A model generated the notes under the pieces. The model had not been told where the DNA came from. It saw only the letters and a program-made list of their open reading frames with translations, and searched no databases. The position numbers were made by a program, and so were the translations under genes. 64,000 bases of DNA from Cannabis sativa (Eukaryota; Streptophyta; Magnoliopsida; Rosales; Cannabaceae), in NCBI RefSeq assembly GCF_029168945.1, contig NC_083603.1:36057396-36121395 (forward strand). The letters are read 5' to 3'. Position 1 is the first letter of the stretch; each line of letters starts with the position of its first letter. Shown here piece by piece: positions 1 to 9,902 of this stretch.

Positions 1-846
1 TGGTTAATTACTTACTCTAGTGCAAGCAGCTTACTTTAGTAAGATGCTGAAGCATTTTCTTTTCTAATGGCAATCTATGGAAGCTTCTCGACTTCTAGAC
101 ATAGATTTTATTTATCTAAGGAAAAGTCTCAACTATTCCAGAAAAGATAAAGCCATGAAAGAATTCTTTCAATCAACAGTTAGAGGTCTCGGATATGCTT
201 TAGTATGCCTTAGACCAGACACCTGTTGTTGAGTGGGAGTAATGAGTAGGTATCAGATTAATCTAGCAAAGGAACATTGGAAGACAATCAAGTAAATCTT
301 AAGATTAAGAAGAGGAACTATATGTTAGTCGATAAGGGTGTGTTTAAAACTCTTAGACTACACCACATCAGATTTCTAGACTTGCCTTAGTGCTAGAAAG
401 TCTGCTGATGAGATGGTGATTACTCTGGCGGTGGAGTAGTGATTTTAGAGAAGTGTTAAAACCTATCTAAAGTCTCTAAGTCTACCAGAGAGAGACTGAA
501 TGTTAAAGTTGCAGGAAAGGTACTTATTCAGTCTAAGGAAAGTTCTATAAATTTTTGGCAACGTTCTAACATTTCTTAACTACTAGTGTTACTTCCTGAT
601 TAGCCATAAAGTAGTTGCCGAAAGTATAGAATCCAGTATCCCAAGAGAGTGCACACATAGAGAGGAATTTCACAATATCAAAGTTTTGTGACTAAGGAAA
701 TGTAATGGTGGAGAAAAGGTTGGGTTTAATACAGCCTGTCAGATCCTATTATGAGGAGTATACTACTACTACACTTGATTTGTATATCAAGATGTTGAGA
801 TTATTTGAAATGCACTTTTTGTTTTATATTAGTGCAAGTGGGAGTT
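1..846 (+). pseudogene. Copia pol 3' end remnant (RT end / RNase H)
   Basis: This is the 3' internal end of a Ty1/Copia element whose 5' part lies outside the window. Reading across stops and shifts, about 180-330 gives RPDTCC, VGVMSRYQINLAKEHWKTIK and ILRLRRGT, which match the Copia block at the RT/RNase H junction (CTRPD..., VGVVSRYQ.NP...EHW..VK.IL.YLRGT). About 395-450 gives a frameshifted version of the STSGYVF.LGGG block. It ends in a purine-rich tract directly against the LTR. The same segment recurs inverted at 20690-21480. Stops and frameshifts make it non-coding now. The lineage call is from motifs only. Confidence 0.8.
836..846 (+). other. Copia polypurine tract
   Basis: The purine-rich AAGTGGGAGTT lies directly before the TGTTGGG start of the LTR, the position where plus-strand DNA synthesis is primed in LTR elements. 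The same GTGCAAGTGGGAGTT context precedes the LTRs at 44620 and 47510 and, inverted, follows the LTR at 18848-20689. Confidence 0.7.
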
Positions 847-2672
847 TGTTGGGTTCTGTGCCCTAAATAAAACCTATTTCAATATAATCAGATTTACTAA
901 TAAAGATCAGAAATAACATTTTATGTTTCATGGTTCACATGATTTATTTCATGATTATATATATATAATGTATAAATTATATTTAAGTCCAGAACATATG
1001 AATTTGTTAATGATTATAGTGTTGTCAGCACAGTGGAATATAATCTTACTTATATGTTCGAAAGTTTATTCCCTGATTTGTTAGTTCACTGGATTTAGAC
1101 TGGCATGATAATGAACGATAGGTATTCTTACACCTTGGATAAGTGTTATGTCCTTTCCAGGGCATTGGCAACGTTTACAAGTATCGGATGTATGGAGTAT
1201 ACATCGGAAGGGAACGATATTAAACTTTGATTAGATATGTTAAAATTTACCGTAATATCTATTCAATTCAATATCACCTGTTGATTCTAGATCAAATGAT
1301 CTTAATCCTGATATGGTTAGGTTCGATCTCAAGAGTATTATACATGTTCTTTGATTTGTTAGTTAAGCCTACTTCTGGGTCAGGGTGATACGTACATTTT
1401 GGGAACATGATAGTATAATTGAGTGGGAGCGCTAACATAAATATGGAATCTATAACTTATATAGCAATTTAGAAGTGAAACGATGATATCCTTCGAGCTT
1501 GGCTAAATAGAGATAAATGGTTGAGATCTCATTTCACTTCGCTGAAATATCATTTATACGGAGCTAAGTGTTTTAAGGATAAAATACATTGAAGGCTGTA
1601 ACTGTAATTTAGTCCCTATACAATGGATAATTAATCGCGTATCTATATCGTGGAACATATAGAGTGTTCTATATGACTGAGAGTTCAATGCCAAGTTCTA
1701 AGAGTGGATTTAATAAGGAATTAATAAGTTAGGGAATTTACTTGGTAAATTTGGTTCGGCTTATTGGAAGCTCGGTTATATAGGCCCATGGTCCCCATAC
1801 TAGTTGAGACCATACTGCTTGTAAGACTCAGTTAATTAATTTTAATTAATCAATTATAATTCTAAAGTTATACTATGTCTAGTTTATGAATTTTCACTAA
1901 GCAAGGGCAAAATTGTGAACAAAAGAGATTCTAGGTTTTATTTGTTAATTAAGAGACTTTATATGTCTAATTAATAAATATATTAAATGATAATATTATT
2001 TAATAATTAATTTTTAGTTATTAAATAATTGGAATTGGCATTTAAATGGTTGAATTTAAAAATTAGCGTTTTTGAGAAAATAGGATGCAAAAATGATAAA
2101 ACAGCAAAATTGCATAAGTGAGGCCCAATATCCAAAGCCCAGGCCGGCCACTAGTGTAGGATTTTATCATTTATTTTTTCATTATTTTATTGCCAAATAA
2201 TTCTAACCTAAACCTAGGTGGTTACCTATAAATAGATAGTGATTACTCACATTCACACTTAACTTTGTCAGATGAAAGTTGAGCCTCCTATTCTATGCCA
2301 TAGCCGCCACACTCTTCTTCTCTTTTCTTCTCTAAATTTTCGAACCTTGAGTGAAAGAGTGAGTGCCCACATACATCAAGTGGTATCTCAATCATAGTGT
2401 GGAAGATTGTGAAGAATCAAATATGCAAGAAGGAGAATCAGCATCAAAGTAAGGAGAGAAAGAGATCCAGGTTTAGATCTTGATAATGCTCTGCTACAGA
2501 AAGGAATCAAGGGCTAGAGATCTGAACGAAAGGAGTCATTATATTCTGCTGCACCCAATGTAAGGTTTCCTAAACTTTATATGTGTTTATTTCATTGTTT
2601 TAGAATTCATATTAGGATGTTAATGAAACATACATGGTAGTAAATCTAGATCCTGGTAAAATATTTGAAACA
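847..2672 (+). repeat. Copia 3' LTR (subfamily II)
   Basis: A 1.83 kb LTR that begins TGTTGGGTT and ends ...GGTAAAATATTTGAAACA, where its relatives end in CCAACA. It is closely related to the LTR at 44620-46515 and, inverted, to 18848-20689; the LTRs at 30624 and 47510 are a sister subfamily (I). GGCCGGCC at 2142-2149 and a TATA box at 2227-2234 mark the promoter. The 5' LTR of this element is outside the window, so its target duplication cannot be checked. Confidence 0.88.
2142..2234 (+). promoter_or_regulatory. Copia LTR promoter module (GGCCGGCC + TATA)
   Basis: An 8 bp palindrome GGCCGGCC (2142-2149) is followed 78 bp later by TATAAATA (2227-2234). Equivalent pairs are at 32140/32225, 45970/46059 and 48866/48951 in the other plus-strand LTRs, so spacing and sequence are kept while surrounding bases drift. 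The inverted LTR at 18848-20689 has lost the palindrome. Promoter function is inferred from the TATA box and LTR position. Confidence 0.6.
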
Positions 2673-2687
2673 GACAGTCCCTACAAT

Positions 2688-3100
2688 TGTTGGATTAAGT
2701 TAGAGGAATATGGCAACCTATTCCAATTTCCTATTTTGTGTATCATAATTATGTAATGAATATTCTTTCCTATTTTATACATTGTAAGCGAAAGGGAAAC
2801 ATTCCCTCATGCATTAAGTCCCTATAAATAGTAACTTAGCCTCATTGCGAAAGGGATTGAAAGAATTGCTTCATAGAGAAATCTAAGAGAATTACTCAGA
2901 GATTTCATTGTAAGAGCTATGAGAGAGAAAAATAATTTCTTCTTTGTGTCAAGTTAATACAATCTAAGGGGAGTAGGCTATTGCCACACTTACGGGACCG
3001 AACCTCTTTAAAATCTGGTGTTCTTTATTACTTATTGGTTTTTGCTTTATTTGAATTATATTATTAATCACTTAATAATTGACTCGCTATCAGGTCAACA
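2688..3100 (+). repeat. Short Gypsy (Tat-like) 5' LTR, element F
   Basis: A 413 bp LTR candidate starting TGTTGGATTAAG and ending GGTCAACA, with a TATA box at 2823-2830, 270 bp before its end. It is followed directly by TTTTGGTGCTTTCATTGAG, the primer-site and leader sequence often seen after Tat-lineage LTRs. Only 15 bp separate it from the Copia LTR at 847-2672. No second LTR copy is present, so the 5' edge rests on terminal sequence alone. Confidence 0.6.
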
Positions 3101-3640
3101 TTTTGGTGCTTTCATTGAGAGGAAAAACCCAAGTTTGTTGTTTGTCATAAGTTTAACAAGCATGCAGGATGGTGATGCAAACTCGCAGAGGTCTGGTTGA
3201 TAAAGCAACCCAATGGTGATAGTTCCTACCATACAAACCTCTGGGAATACGTGAGGACCACCGGGGAGAAACCACGAACAGGCCAATACATAGCGACCTA
3301 CTATGGGCCATGGTGTGACTTCCCCTCTGGCTGGGATCACTTCAGGGTGTGCAAGTGATTGGGAATACATGTTCTGTAGCTAACCAATCCACTCCTAACA
3401 CTGAAATCCTATCAATTACTAATGCTCAGAGGACGGTGGGGGATGATACAGAGATCCAAAAGCTTCGAACAGCCCTTGGACTAATGCAAGGCCATTATAA
3501 CGCTTTGCATCATGATCAGAAGGATCTCCGTATAGCTATAAACATCACATTTGACGTACAGAGATGATAGTTTATAGAGTGGAGAAAGAGGGAGATGGAA
3601 ACTTTGAAGGCTCAACAAGCAGCCATCGATGATCGCACAA
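3101..3640 (+). pseudogene. Gypsy leader and gag N-terminus remnant, element F
   Basis: Downstream of the LTR comes a leader, then a degraded reading frame. It includes a run from about 3349 to 3567 (with DDTEIQKLRTALGLMQGHYN and further residues), two stops, then IEWRKREMETLKAQQAAIDD. The charged, helix-prone character and position right after LTR and primer site fit the N-terminal part of a Tat-type gag. It stops abruptly near 3640, where another element begins in the opposite orientation. I cannot place it in a named gag domain. Confidence 0.5.
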
Positions 3641-3681
3641 GGTAGGCCATCATACTAATAAGGAGGGCCTATTAAGTCGCT

Positions 3682-4316
3682 TGTTGACCTTGGTTTTAGC
3701 CAACGATAGTGAATCTAATTTATTAAGCGACAAGTAGTTTACAACGATTGAAAGATAATAAAGCAATATAAAGACACATGAATTTTATAGAGGTTCAGCC
3801 CCGAGCAGTTCGGTAATAGCCTAATTCTCGTTATTCGTATTAACGCAAGAATAAGGAGAAAGGTTCCTTTTCTTATAGATCTTACAACAATATCTCTGAA
3901 TATGAATTCTTAGATAATATCTCTTAAGTAAAATCTTTTGACCCTTTGCCCAATGAACATGCATCACTATTTATAGCGCTATGAGCTTGGAGAGAAAGTA
4001 TTTCTTTTCTCATTACAATGGATATAAGCAGAAAGATTGCATAATAAATACAGAATACACTGATCGTGGGATTTAGACAGCTTGCCATATCTCTGCAATC
4101 TGATCCCCAAGTTATAATGATTTCCTTGATGACTCACGGTGCGAAAGCTAAATTCGCTAAGTGTTGGTCGCTCTGTGCGGATTGCTGATTACCCTACCTC
4201 AAGCATGCATATGAGGTATCCTGTTCGGACTATATCTTGCGGGCAGATACTCGGAGTTGATTCCACATGTCACCATCATCTGATGCCACGTCAGAGTGCC
4301 AAAAATTGGGATAATA
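3682..4316 (-). repeat. 3' LTR of Tat-type element, copy A
   Basis: Read on the minus strand this 635 bp segment starts TATTATCCC right after a purine tract (TTAGGGGGAAA) and ends ...CCAAGGTCAACA. The same ending closes the LTR at 2688-3100. A minus-strand TATAAATA at 3968-3975 lies 286 bp from the 3' end, close to the 270 bp in the other LTR. The first bases are probably a mutated TG: the related start at 42433 reads TGTTATCCC. The matching 5' LTR is missing because a Copia element lies upstream of gag. Boundaries are inferred without a paired copy. Confidence 0.6.
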
Positions 4317-4327
4317 TTTCCCCCTAA
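4317..4327 (-). other. Tat copy A polypurine tract
   Basis: On the minus strand the bases read TTAGGGGGAAA immediately before the inferred LTR start. A related tract, CTTGGGAGAAAA, precedes the LTR start at 42433 on the plus strand. Confidence 0.6.
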
Positions 4328-4392
4328 GTCTGTACGGGACTTCTGAAGTTGTGTGTAGACTTCATCCGAGTTGCTTTTGCATTTGGATGGGT

Positions 4393-4626
4393 GACACGTG
4401 TCAAGCGCGCCTTTCGCGACTCGATGTGAGGCTGACTGGGCATCCCTTCGGTTTTCGATTAATAAATTCTCCGACAATTAATATTTCGAAATTTGATTTT
4501 CTCTCAACTTGGTTTACGGCTACACTTGATTACTTTTGATTTCCCATATTCGCTTTTAGGGGGGAACAGAGGCATCTGAGGTTCTTTTGAAATGATTACC
4601 CCTTTTTCATTATTTGCCTATAAATA
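4393..4626 (+). promoter_or_regulatory. Putative promoter of the antisense gene (G-box and TATA)
   Basis: Between the LTR edge and the antisense gene lie GACACGTGTC (4393-4402), a perfect palindrome with a G-box core, and TATAAATA (4619-4626). The TATA box is on the plus strand, opposite to gag-pol, and is followed by about 160 bp of leader, a splice donor and a leader intron. The same layout is mirrored in element E: CACGTG at 42345-42350 and a minus-strand TATA at 42098-42105. Promoter activity is inferred. Confidence 0.55.
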
Positions 4627-4783
4627 CCAATGAGGATTTGTCCAGAAACTCATTTTCACCGATCTTTGCTAAGTAAGCTCAGAGCGAAAACAGAGGTTTT
4701 TGGCTTCAAGCTTGCTGAAGTGCTTTCATCAAAACTGCTGGTTTGGCTTGGCGCAACTTGAACCCAGACGCTTGATTCCTTGA

Positions 4784-5156
4784 GTAAGTTCTCGATTTTC
4801 TTTATGTTTACTTTGCACATTTACTTTCTGAATGCACTTTCGATTTTGCTGTAGAAGATATGTAGGAAACCCAAAGTTTAGAAACTCTGTGATTTTCCTT
4901 TGTCACGGTTCATGCGATTTCATCGTCCGTAATGCTTATCTTTTAAACTGGATAATGCCTATCTTTCATCTTGCTCATTCTAGGCTTCATGAGATTTTTT
5001 TGCCTTAACTCCTGAAAATTTCAAGCTTCCTGAGTTTTGACTTTTCGTTGAATATTCTTATTCTTCAATCTGTTGAGTCCTCCTAGTCAGCATATTTTCT
5101 TGTTTTAACGTTCGATATTCCAAACAAACACTCATCTTGTGTGTTGTCTTTTGTAG
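4784..5156 (+). other. Leader intron of the antisense gene, copy A
   Basis: The donor GA|GTAAGT is at 4784 and the pyrimidine-rich acceptor TTGTCTTTTGTAG ends at 5156, directly before ATG at 5157. The 373 bp between are AT/T-rich with no coding character. Copy D has the same arrangement (50731-50986, then ATG at 50987). Confidence 0.6.
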
Positions 5157-6609
5157 ATGCACCCATGTGACTTTTCGGGAAGCGAACACCAAATTGACAA
5201 GGAATTACTTCAACTCTTGCACGAGGATCATCCTTGTCTTTGTTCTAGTCCAACTTCTTCGAGTGACAGAAATTCTTCCTTAAATCTTTTGACCAGCCAT
5301 AGAATGATGGCTCCTACCAAAAGACAATGCGTAGGGTCAACGCATTCGACCCTGAAGTGGCTCGGCATGCCACCCTACCCAGCGCCGAACAAGATGCAGC
5401 CATCCAAGAAGAGGAGGATCGTGAAGGGGACGCCGAGGTCCAGGAGATTGAAGAGCAGGATGATGCCCGTCCTAGCAGTCCTTCCAATGCAGAGGAAGAG
5501 GAGGAGGTTGCACCCCAAAACTATGGGGGATACAATGAGGTTGGCGAGCCAGTTGATGCTGAGGGCGTGGACTACGCCAGTGAGGAACTTACTGCCGCAA
5601 TTCGTCATAGAAGGCAAGGTACCTTGGGTGCCAAGTGGGTGAGCCCTCCAACCAAGGTTACTGAGGCACGCCTGCAGGATCTCGACCAGGATGGCTACCT
5701 GGGCGAATTAGACTGTTACATTCCCGCCCACAATAGGTGAGCCACAAACCCTGAAAAGGGAATGTGCGCCTGGTCGGGTGCTCATGCCCAGCAAGGGGCA
5801 TTGTTGCCTTTACACCCGTACTTTAGGAATGTGGCAAACTTCTTCCGCCTCTACCCGACCCAATGTACTCCCAAGGGCATTAAATATTTGTCTGCCCTCT
5901 TCGTTCTTTATGCCTCCCAGAAGTGGGATATGCCTTCTCCTCACGAAGTTAGCTCGTTTTTTGATTTTATGTCCACCCCTAAGCAAGGCAGGTCAAGGTA
6001 CTTATATTTCTCTCAACCGAACTTCAATTGGTTGATGGGCACCGGGGATAAGGCCATCAGCAAAATTGGGCGTTTGGTTGATGAGTACTTCATGGTGGAT
6101 GGCATGGGCACCACCCGTACTCGGTTCCAATAGATCCCCACATATCACCGCCCTCCCTTCACTCTTTCTTTTAGAGATGGAGCTCAAGAGCTTGCTCAGC
6201 TGTCGGGGGATGACCGAAATATCATTCAGTTGACCTCCAAGGACAACTTTGTGAAGTACGGGCTCTATCCAAAGGATTTCATTCCTAAGCCATTCAAGGG
6301 GAGGAAGTGGAAATCTGGTGTTGAACGAGCTAATGGAGCTCATAAGGAGAATGAGCTGATTGAACTGAAGCGTGAGGCTAAGTTGAAGGGAGGTGCAAGG
6401 GCCAAATAGTATGCTCATGAGCCCTTCAATCCTGAAGATGGCTGAGGAAGAGCAGGTGACTCCGCTCAAGAGGAGGAAGAAACTTCCAGCTCAATCCAGG
6501 CCCGTTGAACATGCAATTCGCATTAGGGAGCCCAGTTCACCTACTTGGCCATATTTTCCCGTGCTGGGAAAAGGGAAGGCCGTCCTGACAGAGGCAAGAG
6601 ACTTATAAG

Positions 6610-6746
6610 GTGATGGTAGACTGTCGAGTCTTGTTCTGACAATCGCTTTGCAAGATATTTTGTCTTATTTTTAAACTTTTTGACTATCATGCTTTATGCT
6701 TCTGATGCCTTTTTTACTTTAACCATGCTATTTTTGTTTCGTGCAG
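6610..6746 (+). other. aORF intron 1, copy A (phase 1)
   Basis: The donor AAG|GTGATG at 6610 and acceptor TTTTTGTTTCGTGCAG ending at 6746 enclose T-rich non-coding sequence. Removing it joins G (6609) to AC (6747-6748) as one codon and continues in frame into ATGTCTCAG. The Tekay-like element in copy D sits in the equivalent intron. Confidence 0.65.
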
Positions 6747-7111
6747 ACATGTCTCAGAAGATACTTGATGCCCTGAAGAAGAGAGTTGGGAGAAGCTCAA
6801 GCTCGTCCCCTCCGACCAAGAAATCTAGGGGCGGTGAGGCGACCCTTTCTAAGGAAAAGGCACAAGCCGGAGAGCTTATCGACCTTTCTGAGGAGCTAAC
6901 TGTTGCAGATCCTTCTACTCCAAAAGTTTCTAAGTCCAAGGATTCTCGAGGAGGAAGCTCAGACACGCCTGAACAATTAAATGGCGGATCCGAGCTGGCC
7001 AAGAGTGGATATGAGCAAGTGTGGGCTCCTAGTCCACCTTTTCCGGTGCTTCCAGAGGCGAAGAAAGGCAGAGAGATGCTTGCCCATTACATGAACTGGT
7101 TGGTTCCTAAG

Positions 7112-7210
7112 GTAAGTGAGCAGCTGGCCAGTACTGATAATGAGTCTTCCCTGGAGTTCCTTTAATTCTTCTTTATTTGGTTCAGACCTTAAAGTTTTTT
7201 CTCAGTGTAG
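7112..7210 (+). other. aORF intron 2, copy A (phase 0)
   Basis: A consensus donor AAG|GTAAGTGAG starts at 7112 and a T-rich acceptor TTTTTTCTCAGTGTAG ends at 7210. Splicing joins codon AAG (7109-7111) to GCT (7211) and continues the same frame into the coiled-coil exon. Copy D keeps a GTAAGT donor, also phase 0, at 61428. Confidence 0.72.
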
Positions 7211-7783
7211 GCTTGTCTGAAGTTGGCTTACACATACTCCTGAGCTAAGTCTGCTGCTTCCCAGAACGTGGCTTTGTCAACCACCACGAGGGCGGAGGTG
7301 GACTTGGCCAAGAAGGATGCTGATGACGCCAGGGTGGAGCTCGAAGCTCTCCGACCAGAGCTGGGTGAAGTCAACAAGAAGCTTTTTGCCGCTCAGAAAA
7401 AAATAACTGAGTTGACTAAGGATCTCAAGGCTTCTGACCGACTTGAAGACACCATCGGCACCTTATCTGCAAAAGTTAATAGCCTTCAAGATGAAAGGAC
7501 GGCCCTTCGAGCTTTCTTCTGTCGGCTGGAAGAAGAGAAGAAGTTTAAGGATGAAGAGCTTACAGCTGAGGTGGCGAGGCTGGAAGAGAAAGTTCATGCC
7601 TTAGAGAAACCAGGTCTCGAGCTCTTTTATGATATTTCGAAGGCTAACCCTCAAGCAAATTTTGATTACTTGGGTGAAGCCAAATATGTGTATCTCGAGT
7701 ATTGCGCTTCCAAAGTGGCTTATGGTAAACCTGAGGCGACTGCTTCTACCTCTAGCCAAAATGTTGATGTTCCTTCCGCTTAG

Positions 7784-8536
7784 ACAACAAATCCTCCAGC
7801 TCCTACAAGCCTAGAAGGCCCGAACTGAGAGCCTGCGACACCAGCTGTTTAACTACTTCTCTTTTTATCCTTCTTTTTTATATATCTTATTCGACCATAA
7901 GACCTTTTTGTAAGACATCATCACCGGCCAAGCGGTCTTTAAACTTGGAATTATTTTTTTATCTTTACAGACAACAGGCTGACCGGGCAGCTTTTAATCC
8001 CGATATTACGTGCTTTTGTTATCTTTAATGAATTTCATTCTCTGTTTATAATTATCGTGCAATTGTGGTTGTTTTATCTTTACCAAATGCTTTGTACAGG
8101 CATAGGTCGCCCCTAAGTGACCGAGCAAACTTATGACTCTTGGTCACTTGTTTTTTCCAAGTATACCTTTTTATTTGTTCGGGGTTTTGGGTTCGACCAA
8201 ACCTTTTGTACGCACTGGATGGTAAATTAGCAACATGTTAGTAATTTTGACTCAATTTGAATTTTGAAATAAACATCTATATTCATTTATTGATCAAAAA
8301 TGTGTTTTTTACCGTAGTAACTTACATCAGAGCTATTTGATCTAATTTGATCTTTTAGCTTAGCATGAAATAAAACAAACTACAGTAATTAGAAATTGTA
8401 CTTTAAATAGTGGTCATCCGACCTGGGTACTTTTTTTTTTTTTTGTCAAAACCTTTGAGCGTAGTCCGTCCAGCAGGCCATTCACGTAAAAGTAAATGTT
8501 CTTTCAGTACTTAGGATGGTCGTCCGACCTGGTACT
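7784..8536 (+). other. Convergent 3' region between aORF and pol, copy A
   Basis: This 753 bp stretch lies between the aORF stop (7783) and the pol stop read from the other strand (8537-8539). I see no gene in it. It is T-rich, contains AATAAA on the plus strand near 8266 and 8367, and holds a conserved inverted repeat at 8115-8149. It recurs at 23763-24446 in copy B at high similarity. Confidence 0.6.
8115..8149. repeat. Conserved stem-loop between convergent genes, copy A
   Basis: AAGTGACC (8115-8122) and GGTCACTT (8142-8149) are perfectly complementary arms around a 19 nt loop. The same element is found at 24028-24064, 38327-38370 and 62531-62563 in the other three copies, always between aORF-side and pol-side 3' ends. 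Confidence 0.75.
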
Positions 8537-8586
8537 TTATTGGTAGTATTTTCTTAAATATTCCCCATTCCAATACCGTGGTACTA
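8537..8586 (-). pseudogene. Last codons of copy A pol, separated by the LINE
   Basis: Read on the minus strand from 8584 this gives VPRYWNGEYLRKYYQ and a TAA stop at 8537-8539, the typical tail of Tat-lineage pol. Copy B carries the uninterrupted equivalent (VPRYWNGEHLRKYYQ, stop at 24447-24449). The rest of copy A pol resumes beyond the LINE at 13408. Confidence 0.8.
8573..8586. repeat. LINE target site duplication, 5' copy
   Basis: ATACCGTGGTACTA at 8573-8586 matches ATATCGTGGTAATA at 13394-13407 with two differences. The uninterrupted copy B reads the same site once (AATACCGTGGTACTAGAA, near 24482), which proves the insertion point. Confidence 0.85.
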
Positions 8587-8640
8587 AAGGGAAGGGTTTT
8601 CTCTGTATTTGCGTTCTTGCAGCTGCGATCAGCTGGGGCT

Positions 8641-9862
8641 ATGGCGAAAACTCGATCAAAGGTCCAGGGGAAACTCAAAACTGCAACCAAACTCGCGAAG
8701 AAGAAGGGATCGAAAGGAAAGAAGGATGCAAATAACTCCATTTCGATTGAGCAAATTTCTAAAATTGAAGCTTTGGAGGTCTCGGAGGAGGAAGACCTGG
8801 TGGAGAATGATCCTGCCCTGAAGGATGTTTTCCAGCCACCTCTCTCTCCTAAGTCATCCCTAGCTAGGATTCAGAGGCAAGAAGAAGTATGCTCTGACTT
8901 TGTCCAATTTCTCCATGCCAATGATCAATGTAACAGTGCCATTGCTCAGGGTAAGAACTCAATTCCCCCTGTACTACGATCTACTTCAGTTGTTCGGAAC
9001 TTAGATAATTCTTTTAAGCAATCTGGTGCTACTGATAAGGTGAAGATCACTGTATATTACATAGAAGATGAGATCTCTTTCTGGTCTCCCTCTATTGTAT
9101 GTTATGTTCTAGGGGTGAGCCCTCCACTCCATGTTCTTGATGGCTTTGTGCATAGGATTTGGAAGGGTAAGGTGGACCGAGTGCAATAGCTCTCTTATGG
9201 AGTCTTAATCATTCGGTTTCACTCAATTGAAGATAGAGATTAGCTTTTGAATGGGGGCTTTATATTCTTTAATAGGAGGCCGGTGATAATGAAACAATGG
9301 GATCCTAATGTGAACTTCAAGAAAGAGGATGTGAAGAGTGTGCCTATTTGGATTCAATTAGAAGATTTGAAATTGAAGTATTGGGGCCAACGATCATTGT
9401 TCAAGATATTTGGGCAGATTAGGAAGCCAATTTATGTTCGATAATGTTACAAAGGAAAGAGAAAGGTTGAGCTATGCTAGAGTACTCATCGAGGTTTTGA
9501 TGGATCAACCCTTGCCTAATATGGTAGAGTTTGAGAATGAATTTGGTTGGAATACTTCAGTTGGGATTAGGTATGAATAGAAACCGGTATTATGCTCGCA
9601 TTGTCAAGGTGTTGGGCATCTTTCTATAGACTACAAGAAGAAAACTACTGTTGTACAACAGTGGGTTATAAAGAAAGACAATAGGAGGTAAGAGCAGCAG
9701 GTAGATGGTGAAGGCTTTACAAAAGTTGTAAGCAACTGAAAAAAGACTGATAGAAAGACTTCATTAACAACAGAACCAACAGAGACAGCCGTGCAAAATG
9801 CTTTTTAGATTCTTTATGAACAAGATGGGGCTGCTGAAATAGGGGAGATTTATGCAGATTGA
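8641..9862 (+). pseudogene. LINE ORF1 (DUF4283-like, zinc knuckle), broken
   Basis: Starts at ATG 8641 with a Lys-rich, probably RNA-binding or nuclear-targeting stretch (MAKTRSKVQGKLKTATKLAK). From about 9035 it reads VKITVYYIEDEISFWSPSIV, VLGVSPPLHVLDGFVHRIWK and, after stops at 9187 and 9241, PVIMKQWDPNVNFKKEDV and VPIWIQLEDLKLKYWGQ, a good match to DUF4283 of plant LINE ORF1 proteins. A CCHC knuckle at about 9593-9634 reads CSHCQGVGHLSIDY, the last Cys replaced by Tyr. Frameshifts follow 9444. The normal role is ribonucleoprotein formation with LINE RNA. Confidence 0.82.
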
Positions 9863-9902
9863 TTTGGTTGAAACAGGAGGGGGGGAGGTCCCTCTCTCTC
9901 TA

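Larger units (their letters stand above)
5157..7783 (+). pseudogene. Antisense ORF (aORF) of Tat copy A, Transposase_28-like, spliced
   Basis: An extra gene read opposite to gag-pol, as known for some plant Tat elements. Exon 5157-6609 contains an acidic region (about 5327-5740) and a block starting LLPLHPYFRNVANFF (about 5804-6090) resembling the 'putative gypsy type transposon' family (Transposase_28). Introns 6610-6746 (phase 1) and 7112-7210 (phase 0) join the frames into exons 6747-7111 (basic, Ser-rich, starting MSQKILDALKKR) and 7211-7783 (long coiled coil, then a C-terminal FDYLGEAKYVYLEY block). Damage: stops at 5738, 6131, 6407, 6606 and 7241, a frameshift near 6410, and uncertain start (ATG at 5157, 5305 and 5327 lie in three frames). 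The function of such proteins is unknown; a nuclear or nucleic-acid role is only a guess. Confidence 0.75.

Noticed and set aside
3095..3370. 91-codon open frame on the minus strand
   Set aside because: It lies opposite the gag leader of element F, has no recognisable domain and no promoter context; a chance frame.
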